Positions 1-6,563 of a stretch of DNA of 10,831 nucleotides are shown here, piece by piece. The notes beneath the pieces are model-generated. The model was given only the letters and a program-made list of their open reading frames with translations, was not told where the DNA came from and searched no databases. The stretch comes from Chloroflexota bacterium (GTDB lineage Bacteria > Chloroflexota > Anaerolineae > Aggregatilineales > UBA2796): contig JAGHYP010000074.1 of the NCBI GenBank assembly GCA_017743585.1, positions 1 to 10,831 on the forward strand. The letters are read 5' to 3'. A program made the position numbers and the translations under genes. The stretch's first letter is position 1, and each line of letters begins with the position of its first letter.

Positions 1-3000
1 GCACCAGCACTAGCGCTAACGGAATCGGCATATCCACCAAAGCGACGCGCAGCGGCACGGTCGCCATGAACAGAGCGAGCAGCAGCACAGCGCCGCTCCC
101 GCCTACGATCAGGGCTACAGGCACGAAACGCCCCGCCAGATCGCGCAGGTACATCGCGCGCAACAGCCGTGCCGTCTGCCAGACCAGTAGCGAGATCGCG
201 ACGAACAGGAACACGCCGTGCATGGTGAAAAATGCCCAGATCGGCGTCTTATTGCCCAAGAACGCCTTGAACGAGCTGTAAGACGTGGCATGGAACGCCA
301 TGAATGGCAGCGCGGCAAGCCACTGCGCGATGAACAGCCACACCACTTGGGCAATCCACGCCGTCAAATTTGCCCGCGTCAGCTTATCGCGGCGCAGCAG
401 AATGGCGAACGGCAAGCCGGCCATGCCCAAGAGCAGGTATGTGATCCAATCCCAAGTGTTGGTAGCGCGCAAAATGCCTATGCTCAAGCCGCCGAGCGCC
501 GTCGCCGCGATCGCGATCCACGTGGCGCGCCGCATCCTGCCGCTCACGAAGACTTCGCTCATCAGCCACGCTAAGGCGAGGAGGGTGATCGGCAGCGCGA
601 TCATGTGCGCGTGCAGATCGCCGAAGACAAACGTGAAGTATGGGAATTCATTGATCTCGTTGCTGTTGTTCGGCAGCTCGCCAACCACGCTGCGCGGCCC
701 CCAGTACCACCGCTCAGGCCCGATCGGCAGGAGAGCGCCTTGCATCAGTTGATCAATGCCGCGCCCGAAGCACTCGACTGCGCGTCCAATGTTATAGAAA
801 CCGAATAACACTTGATCGACAAGGCTTGGCCTCTGCGCCGCGAGCAGCAGCTTAGACGATTCTTCAGGCGTCGGTTGCCTGCCGTTTTGCGCCACAAACT
901 GATCTAACTTCCATAGATACATATCGCTTGTGCTGGCGCAGCCGCCGGCGCGCTGTACGCCTGTCAGGAAGACGCGTGGCGTATCCAAGTTGCCCAGCAC
1001 CACGCACAGCAAGAGCGCTAACGTGCCTGCCATATATGGACTGGCTGCTGGCGTGCGCAGTGCGTGCTGCACGCGCTCGCGCAGGGGTGCGCTGCGCTCA
1101 GCCGAGCCTTCCGCGCGCGGAAAGCGCCAGCGCGCCGCCGCTAGGTTGAAGGCGAGCGAGAACGCGCCGATGCCCGTCAGCGCGAACAACGTCGGCACGA
1201 TCAGGTTGTAAGCGATGCTCGGCATCACGCCCAGTAGCTTGGTCGGCGCGCCGACCAGCACATAGCCGAAGTAGTAGTAGTTCAGATAGCCGCCTGCATA
1301 CCACGGGTCATAAGCAGGGAAGACGCTAGAGCGCAACACAGCGTTGAAATAAGCGAAATTCATCGGCTTCTCGCCGCCCAGCACCTGCGCCCACAGATCG
1401 GGGTTGCCGAGACGCACGAAGACGAACGCCACGAACAGCGTCGCCGTGATCGCCTCGACGATCAGCACATAGCGCCCGTTCAAGCGCAGCCATGCTATCA
1501 GCTCGGCGCGCCGCGACCACGCGACGCACGCGCTGAGCAGCGCCAGACCGATTAGCAGCAAGAGCAATCCGCTGCTGCTCCACAACGGCAGCCGCAGCGT
1601 CCCGCCTGCCCATGCTAACCATGCAACAACCAACATGCCGCTGATCTTCGCCATTGGATAGGCGCGATCAGGCAAGCCGGGCAGCAAGACGAAGAGCAGT
1701 GGCGCGATCGCCCAGCCGAACGCCATGATCGTCAGCCACCACAGCACAACGCTCAGCACAGGCGATGTGTTGATGAGCGCCTCACGGTTGAATAGCTCTG
1801 ACCAAGTGCCGCCCGACTCCTGCACTTTCCGCAACTCGTCCGTCATCATGAAAGCAGTCGGCGCTCGGCTCGCCTGATAAGCGCCCCAGCGAATCACATT
1901 CACAATGGTTGCGTCTTCCATCTGGAGCGTCGGATTGGCGTTGAGCGGCACACTATTCAAGATGGCCGCCACGCGCTCAGCCGTATAACGCTCAGGATTT
2001 TTCCTGAAGATCATGACGGCGGGGTGATCGTAGACGTGGAATGCCTCTTCTGCCTCGAACTCATTCAGCCACGCAGGACTCTCGTAGAAGGGCAGGTGCT
2101 GATCCGAGATCGGGATGCCGAAAATCTCGAAAGAATTGTTGAAGACTGCGACCAGATCGTAGCCGAGCTCGCCTTTGAAGAGCGCGTTGTAGAAGGCGAT
2201 GCTCATCGGGAAGCGCGTCGGGATGCGCGAGAGCGCATCGTAGAAGCGATTGCTGCTGATAGTGACGTAATCAGCCTCATCGAGCGCCTTCTGCAGCACC
2301 TCGCGCTTCTGGAAGTCGTCTTCCATTGCCATGTACAGCTCAACGCCGCGATAATACGTCCCCCAAGGATCGATGCCGCGGCAATCCGCCAGCGTGTACA
2401 GGCCGGGCGGCTGTGGCAATGGCAGCTCAGGCGGCAGCGCGCACACCTTTTGCGGCACGGGATCATCCCACGCTCCCTCAGTGGCGATCACGCTGCCTGT
2501 CAAGCGCGCCAAGCTGCCATCAAGCGAGCTGATCTGCACGCGCAGCCGTTGTTCAGCCTTGACCGCGATCGGCTGATCAAGCGCAATGCGCACCGACCGA
2601 CCGTACGGCGAGTATGGCACGCTATCCAGCGCGGCGCGCAGCGTGCCTTCGCCCAGCACTGTGCCGCTCTCCGCATCGAGGATAGCGGCGCGCAAGGGAA
2701 TCGCGCGCCCGTCATTCAATGGGTTTAAGGCGTGCGCTAAGTCCACGCTGCGAATGATGCCTGAGAGCGGCGCTGTGAAGTTCGCTTGCGCGGCGTTGCT
2801 GCTGATCAGCGTGCTCGCCTGCTCGCCCGTGAAGGCGAGGTGGTTATCGAACGCAGAGAGCTGCAAACTTGCCACAACGCTCTCGCCGTCTGCGAGCGTG
2901 AAATCATGCTCGGCAAGGCTCAACCGCACTGCCGAGAGCGCGCCGTCGCTCCACGTCAACAGGTAGTAGCTCGTGTTGGGCAGCAGATCGATTGGCTTCT

Positions 3001-4849
3001 CAAAGCGCAGCGTGTAACTTTTGCCCAGACCTTCATCCGTGCTGAACGTGCCGCTCAAGCTGGTCACGCCAAGCACTTGCAGGCCTGCTGCATCTGTGGC
3101 GAGCGCCGCCCAGAACGTCTTGATTTGTGCATCGCTCGGCGGGCTGTACAGCCGGTTGGCGATCACGCGATCCACGCGCACGGGCGCGTTGAGCGGCGGC
3201 AATGGCGTGGCGAAGCGCGCGCCGTCTGTGTAGCGGCTCACGCTGGCGCTGACCGAAGGCGTGCTGATCGGCGCGTTGATCAAGTACGTCTCGCCATTCT
3301 CCGCCCGCAAGGTGAGCGAGATAGCCGACGGCACGTTGCGATATACCCAATGTGAGGCTTCCACGCGAGTCAGCTGCCGCCGATAGATGTTGGTGAAAGC
3401 GCCTGCCCAAAGGTACGTGAAAGCGACCACGAAGATCAGGGCGGCGAGGCGCATGCGATAGGCGAAGCGCGCCATGCCGCTCGGATTCTGTTGCAAGGCG
3501 CGCCGCCCGCGCTCGCACAGCTCCCAGAGCGCCCAAGCTGCCATCAGCGCTAGGAACGGGTAGAGCGGCATGTAGTAGCGCATCGTCATCACCCACAGCC
3601 GCCCGATGAGAGCGAAGTACGCGACGAGCCACGCCACAATCAGCACGTGCCGCGTCCAGCCTTGCCGCGCGCGCACGATCTGCCACAGCGCCCACGCCAA
3701 ACCAAGCCAACTCGCCAAGCCGAGCGGCACGCCCATGCCCCAGAGGATGATGTTCTGCGCTGCGAACACATACGGCGTTCGGCTCGCCCATTGATGGTTC
3801 GGCGGAAAATCTGCCTGTCCGCTCGTCAGGTATTGCGCCTGCGCCACATCATCTAGGAACGGACGGTAGGGCAAGATGTTGAAGACGCCTAAGATGCCCG
3901 CGCCGCCTGTGAACGCATGCGGATTGGCGAAGCGGAAGACCACCGATGTTGCAACCAGCGCCACCAAAACGCCTGTCGCCGTCTGTTGCAACAGATAGCT
4001 GCGCTCAAAGCGCGCAATGCGCCGCCCGAAGGCGGGCATCGCGTGGACAATCGCCGCGACCACCATCACGCCGAAGAGCGGCGCCACATTGATGCGGCTG
4101 GCGATCGCCATGCCCATGCCGACGCCAAAACCGACCGCATCCATCAGCTGCGCGCGCCGCATGAAGCGTATGGCGAAGAACATCGCGATCAGCACAGGCA
4201 GGCTGGTGAAGGCATCCGTTGTCCAAAAATGCGAGAGCTGAATCGGCAGCACCGACGCCGCGTAGAGCGCCATCGCCAATACGCCGACCCACTTGTTGTA
4301 GACCATGCGCCCGATGACGAAGACCATCAGCAGCGAGAGCAGATCGGCTACCGCAGAGACGCTCCGCCCGACCAGATGAATGCCGTTGTAGCTTGTCCAC
4401 GCTAAGGCGATCACGTCGTCAGCTGTATCAGGCGTCTGCCGCGCTATCTCGTAATGCACTGCTCGAGTTAGCTCAGCCACAATGCGCACTGTGAAGAGCG
4501 GCAGCTCGCCATAGACGTACAGCCCATAGCCAACATTTTTGGGATACCAGTTCGAGCATTGCGAGTCGAAGAAATCGCCGACGCCATCCCGATCGGGGTA
4601 GCGCTCGCGGCATAGCGCATACTGCTCAGCGCGCGCCGCAGGGTCAGGCGTTGTCAAATTCAAGCGCCCGTTGATCGCCTCTGCTACCTGCGTCAGAAAG
4701 CGCTCATCAGGATGCAGGTGCGTGAAATCGTCCCAATTCTGCCCGACGAATCGGAAGTAAGCGCCGATGGCGAAGATCAAAGCGACCAACAGCGGCACGA
4801 ACCAGCGGCGCTGTGTCACGGATTCAACGGGAGTAGACTGGGCAGCCAT
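1..4849 (-). CDS. Giant membrane protein: GT39-like glycosyltransferase fused to DUF2298/YYY domain (3' end off window)
   Basis: One frame stays open for 1616 codons from ATG 4849 to the left edge. A TAG lies five codons upstream in frame (4862-4864), so this is the first possible start. No good Shine-Dalgarno precedes it. Residues 1-490 are multi-spanning and GT-C/GT39-like: first membrane helix about 17-35, then an acidic HPDE motif (46-49) at the usual catalytic loop position, HFWTTD (207-212) and RYYMPLYPF (424-432). Residues about 495-1025 lack membrane segments and appear beta-rich, with WDDP (794-797), SSNR (865-868) and VYDHP (939-943). From about 1028 membrane helices resume with DUF2298/Chlor_Arch_YYY signatures: LPDR (1059-1062), NYYYFG (YYY at 1191-1193), EFPYF (1401-1405), GDLHAH (1410-1415) and NTWDW (1464-1468). 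By family knowledge the first part would transfer sugars from polyprenyl-phosphate donors on the outer membrane face; the YYY domain has no known function. Substrate is unknown. The C-terminus is missing. Confidence 0.9.
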   Translation of the reverse strand, partial: MAAQSTPVESVTQRRWFVPLLVALIFAIGAYFRFVGQNWDDFTHLHPDERFLTQVAEAINGRLNLTTPDPAARAEQYALCRERYPDRDGVGDFFDSQCSNWYPKNVGYGLYVYGELPLFTVRIVAELTRAVHYEIARQTPDTADDVIALAWTSYNGIHLVGRSVSAVADLLSLLMVFVIGRMVYNKWVGVLAMALYAASVLPIQLSHFWTTDAFTSLPVLIAMFFAIRFMRRAQLMDAVGFGVGMGMAIASRINVAPLFGVMVVAAIVHAMPAFGRRIARFERSYLLQQTATGVLVALVATSVVFRFANPHAFTGGAGILGVFNILPYRPFLDDVAQAQYLTSGQADFPPNHQWASRTPYVFAAQNIILWGMGVPLGLASWLGLAWALWQIVRARQGWTRHVLIVAWLVAYFALIGRLWVMTMRYYMPLYPFLALMAAWALWELCERGRRALQQNPSGMARFAYRMRLAALIFVVAFTYLWAGAFTNIYRRQLTRVEASHWVYRNVPSAISLTLRAENGETYLINAPISTPSVSASVSRYTDGARFATPLPPLNAPVRVDRVIANRLYSPPSDAQIKTFWAALATDAAGLQVLGVTSLSGTFSTDEGLGKSYTLRFEKPIDLLPNTSYYLLTWSDGALSAVRLSLAEHDFTLADGESVVASLQLSAFDNHLAFTGEQASTLISSNAAQANFTAPLSGIIRSVDLAHALNPLNDGRAIPLRAAILDAESGTVLGEGTLRAALDSVPYSPYGRSVRIALDQPIAVKAEQRLRVQISSLDGSLARLTGSVIATEGAWDDPVPQKVCALPPELPLPQPPGLYTLADCRGIDPWGTYYRGVELYMAMEDDFQKREVLQKALDEADYVTISSNRFYDALSRIPTRFPMSIAFYNALFKGELGYDLVAVFNNSFEIFGIPISDQHLPFYESPAWLNEFEAEEAFHVYDHPAVMIFRKNPERYTAERVAAILNSVPLNANPTLQMEDATIVNVIRWGAYQASRAPTAFMMTDELRKVQESGGTWSELFNREALINTSPVLSVVLWWLTIMAFGWAIAPLLFVLLPGLPDRAYPMAKISGMLVVAWLAWAGGTLRLPLWSSSGLLLLLIGLALLSACVAWSRRAELIAWLRLNGRYVLIVEAITATLFVAFVFVRLGNPDLWAQVLGGEKPMNFAYFNAVLRSSVFPAYDPWYAGGYLNYYYFGYVLVGAPTKLLGVMPSIAYNLIVPTLFALTGIGAFSLAFNLAAARWRFPRAEGSAERSAPLRERVQHALRTPAASPYMAGTLALLLCVVLGNLDTPRVFLTGVQRAGGCASTSDMYLWKLDQFVAQNGRQPTPEESSKLLLAAQRPSLVDQVLFGFYNIGRAVECFGRGIDQLMQGALLPIGPERWYWGPRSVVGELPNNSNEINEFPYFTFVFGDLHAHMIALPITLLALAWLMSEVFVSGRMRRATWIAIAATALGGLSIGILRATNTWDWITYLLLGMAGLPFAILLRRDKLTRANLTAWIAQVVWLFIAQWLAALPFMAFHATSYSSFKAFLGNKTPIWAFFTMHGVFLFVAISLLVWQTARLLRAMYLRDLAGRFVPVALIVGGSGAVLLLALFMATVPLRVALVDMPIPLALVLV

Positions 4850-4871
4850 AGGCGGTTGTTTCTACACGCTA

Positions 4872-4891
4872 TGAGGTTCACTGAGGTTCAC
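4872..4891. repeat. Tandem duplicated 10-mer
   Basis: TGAGGTTCAC occurs twice in direct tandem (4872-4881 and 4882-4891). A degenerate continuation follows: AGAGTGACGC, then TGAG. On the minus strand this lies 23-42 nt upstream of the ATG of the large gene, so it would be in the 5' leader if the candidate promoter is real. Its function is unknown. Confidence 0.6.
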
Positions 4892-4898
4892 AGAGTGA

Positions 4899-4938
4899 CG
4901 CTGAGATAATACACGCGCTGCCTGTGAAAATCTCAGCG
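4899..4938. repeat. Inverted repeat, 9-bp arms
   Basis: CGCTGAGAT (4899-4907) and ATCTCAGCG (4930-4938) are perfect reverse complements around a 22-nt spacer. There is no T run after it on either strand, so it does not look like an intrinsic terminator. It could be an operator-type dyad or a 5' leader hairpin for the large downstream gene, because its left arm overlaps the candidate -10 box. Confidence 0.55.
4906..4911 (-). promoter_or_regulatory. Candidate -10 box for the GT39/YYY gene
   Basis: The minus strand reads TATTAT here, one mismatch from TATAAT and 57 nt upstream of the ATG at 4849. No convincing -35 element lies 16-18 bp further upstream, and the box falls partly within an inverted-repeat arm. 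This is a position-based guess only. Confidence 0.22.
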
Positions 4939-4953
4939 CTTGCGCGAGGAAAT

Positions 4954-4979
4954 GGCGCGGCATCGCCAGACGCCGCGCC
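4954..4979 (-). terminator. Possible weak terminator hairpin after nuoN
   Basis: A perfect 8-bp GC-only inverted repeat (GGCGCGGC / GCCGCGCC, arms 4954-4961 and 4972-4979) encloses a 10-nt loop, 30 bp past the nuoN stop. Read on the minus strand it is followed by ATTTCCTC, so the T tract is short and broken. Position and stem strength fit a terminator for the nuo operon; the poor T tract makes it doubtful. Confidence 0.4.
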
Positions 4980-5009
4980 GAAGCATTCAGTAGAGCGTAT
5001 GAATTCTCA

Positions 5010-6560
5010 TCAGCGGATGAGCGCCAACGTGACGCTCTCAGCAAAGCCAGCGACGACGGTCGGCAAGATGCCTATGGTCAAGGTCGCGGCTGTGCAAAAA
5101 GCGATAGCGCCTGCCAAGCGCGGCGGCGCGCTCGCCTCGCCCTCGCCGCTCTCCAGCCACATCTTGACAATCACGCGCAGATAGTAGTACGCGCTCACCA
5201 CGCTGGTCAAGACGCCGATCAGCGCCAGCAAGCTCAAGCCTGCGTTCAGCGTGCTGAAGAAAACAAACCACTTGCCAACGAAGCCGCCCGTCAGCGGGAT
5301 GCCCGTCAAGCTGAGCATGAAGATGGTCATAGCAGCCGCGAGGAATGGCTTGGCGCGCCCTAGCCCTGCGAAATCATCCAAGAGCGTTCCCGTCGCATCG
5401 CTGCGCTCAACCGCTATGCCGACCGCGAACGCACCGATGTTGGTGAAAGCGTACGCCGCGAGGTAGATCAGCGCGCCGCGCAGCGCTTCTTCCGCCAAGA
5501 CGAGCGAGATAGTTGGCGTGCCGAACTCATCGCCTCTCACTTGGAACGTGCCTGCGGCTGCGACCGCCATCATCAGGTAGCCGCTGTGCGCGATGCTCGA
5601 GTATGCCAGCAGCCGCTTGATGTCCCGCTGCGCGATTGCCACGAAGTTGCCCAGAATCATGGTCAGCGCGGCGAGGATCGCGGCTGTATCCTGCCATGCC
5701 GCGTGGATCAGCACCGTCTGCTCGGGCGCCACCTCAGGCAGCGCCCCAACCGTGAACGTCGGCAAGGCGACCGTCGTCAAGCGCAGCAGCGCGGCAAAGC
5801 CGCCGACTTTCGCCGTGACGCTCATGTAAGCCGTCACAGCCGTTGGCGCGCCTTGATACACATCAGGCGTCCACACATGGAACGGCACGACTGCCACTTT
5901 GAAGCCGAGTCCAACCAGCAAGAGCGCTACGCCAACCAGCAACAAGAACGGCGAGAGGTATTGCTCCGCCTGCACGCGCGCGAAAATCTCGCTCAAGTTG
6001 GTCGTGCCGAGCGCGCCATACACCAGCGCAATGCCGTAGACCAAGAAGCCGCTTGAGAAAGCGCCGAGCAAGAAGTACTTCATCGCGCTCTCTTCCGAGC
6101 GCAGCTCAGGTCGCCTAAAGCCGGAGAGGATGTAGAGTGGAATCGAGAGCAGCTCAATCGCCACCAGCAGCGTGACCAAATCGCCTGCCGCCCCCATGAA
6201 CATCGCGCCTGAGGCGCTCATCAGCAACAGCGGATAGTACTCGCCGCGATTCATGCCTGTCCGCTGCAGATAGTCGTAGGCGATCAGCAATCCGATGAAG
6301 GTCGCCGCCAGCACCACCAAGTTGACCAGCCCTGTGAAGGCGTCGGCGAGATACATGCCCATGAACGCCGTGCTTCGCTCGCCCAGCGAGAGCAATGTGA
6401 TCGCGAACGAGACGCCGACGCCGATCAGCGCGAGCGTCAACGTGATCCCCTTGCGCTCTTTTGGCACGGAGAGATCGACGATCAGCAGGATGCACGCGCC
6501 GAGCGCTAGCGAGAGCGCGGGAAAAGTCACGCCGATGTTCATTGCCGCCGGATCAAGCAT
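5010..6560 (-). CDS. nuoN: NADH-quinone oxidoreductase subunit N
   Basis: NuoN is one of three antiporter-like proton-channel subunits in the membrane arm of complex I. The protein has 516 residues (E. coli about 485) and is hydrophobic throughout. Diagnostic stretches are AIELLSIPLY with E136, GFKVAVVPFHVW with K221, TAKVGGFAALLR with K251, QRDIKRLLAYSSIAHSGYL near 311-329, and GGFVGKWFVF with K430. These match the conserved Glu in helix 5 and the Lys residues of helices 7, 8 and 12. ATG 6560 is preceded by AGGTGGA seven bases upstream, inside the end of nuoM, which supports this start over Met7. The gap to the nuoM stop is 3 bp, so translation is probably coupled. A stretch of polar residues around 339-360 looks like an insertion before the helix at about 361-382. 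Confidence 0.96.
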   Translation of the reverse strand: MLDPAAMNIGVTFPALSLALGACILLIVDLSVPKERKGITLTLALIGVGVSFAITLLSLGERSTAFMGMYLADAFTGLVNLVVLAATFIGLLIAYDYLQRTGMNRGEYYPLLLMSASGAMFMGAAGDLVTLLVAIELLSIPLYILSGFRRPELRSEESAMKYFLLGAFSSGFLVYGIALVYGALGTTNLSEIFARVQAEQYLSPFLLLVGVALLLVGLGFKVAVVPFHVWTPDVYQGAPTAVTAYMSVTAKVGGFAALLRLTTVALPTFTVGALPEVAPEQTVLIHAAWQDTAAILAALTMILGNFVAIAQRDIKRLLAYSSIAHSGYLMMAVAAAGTFQVRGDEFGTPTISLVLAEEALRGALIYLAAYAFTNIGAFAVGIAVERSDATGTLLDDFAGLGRAKPFLAAAMTIFMLSLTGIPLTGGFVGKWFVFFSTLNAGLSLLALIGVLTSVVSAYYYLRVIVKMWLESGEGEASAPPRLAGAIAFCTAATLTIGILPTVVAGFAESVTLALIR

Positions 6561-6563
6561 GGC

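Larger units (their letters stand above)
4850..5009. other. Intergenic region between nuoN and the GT39/YYY gene
   Basis: This 160 bp stretch separates the stop of nuoN from the start of the next gene on the same strand. I found no credible coding frame in it. It contains two perfect inverted repeats, a tandem 10-mer and a TATTAT box, each listed separately. It is richer in A and T than its coding neighbours just upstream of the large gene. The likely roles are ending transcription of the nuo operon and starting transcription of the large gene, but this is inferred from position. Confidence 0.7.

Noticed and set aside
2024..2728. A 234-codon plus-strand frame
   Set aside because: It is antisense to the giant gene. 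The protein is Arg/Ala/Gln/His-rich without recognisable domains, as expected of a GC-rich antisense shadow.
3033..3791. A 252-codon minus-strand frame within the left part
   Set aside because: It lies in another frame over the giant GT39/YYY gene. Its composition is Arg/Ala/His-rich and shadow-like with no membrane pattern, while the overlapping frame has clear family motifs.
507..4108. Three GCGATCGC octamers (507-514, 1704-1711, 4101-4108), resembling the cyanobacterial HIP1 repeat
   Set aside because: Three copies in 10.8 kb of GC-rich, GATC-rich sequence is far below HIP1 density in cyanobacteria, and the gene content points to Chloroflexota.
1..4849. The possibility that the left region is two genes, a frameshifted pseudogene, or noncoding
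   Set aside because: Codon-by-codon translation from ATG 4849 gives no stop and consistent motif positions across the entire length, so a single intact frame is the simplest reading.
4899..4938. The 9-bp dyad as a Rho-independent terminator
   Set aside because: It has a 22-nt spacer and no T run on either side in either orientation.
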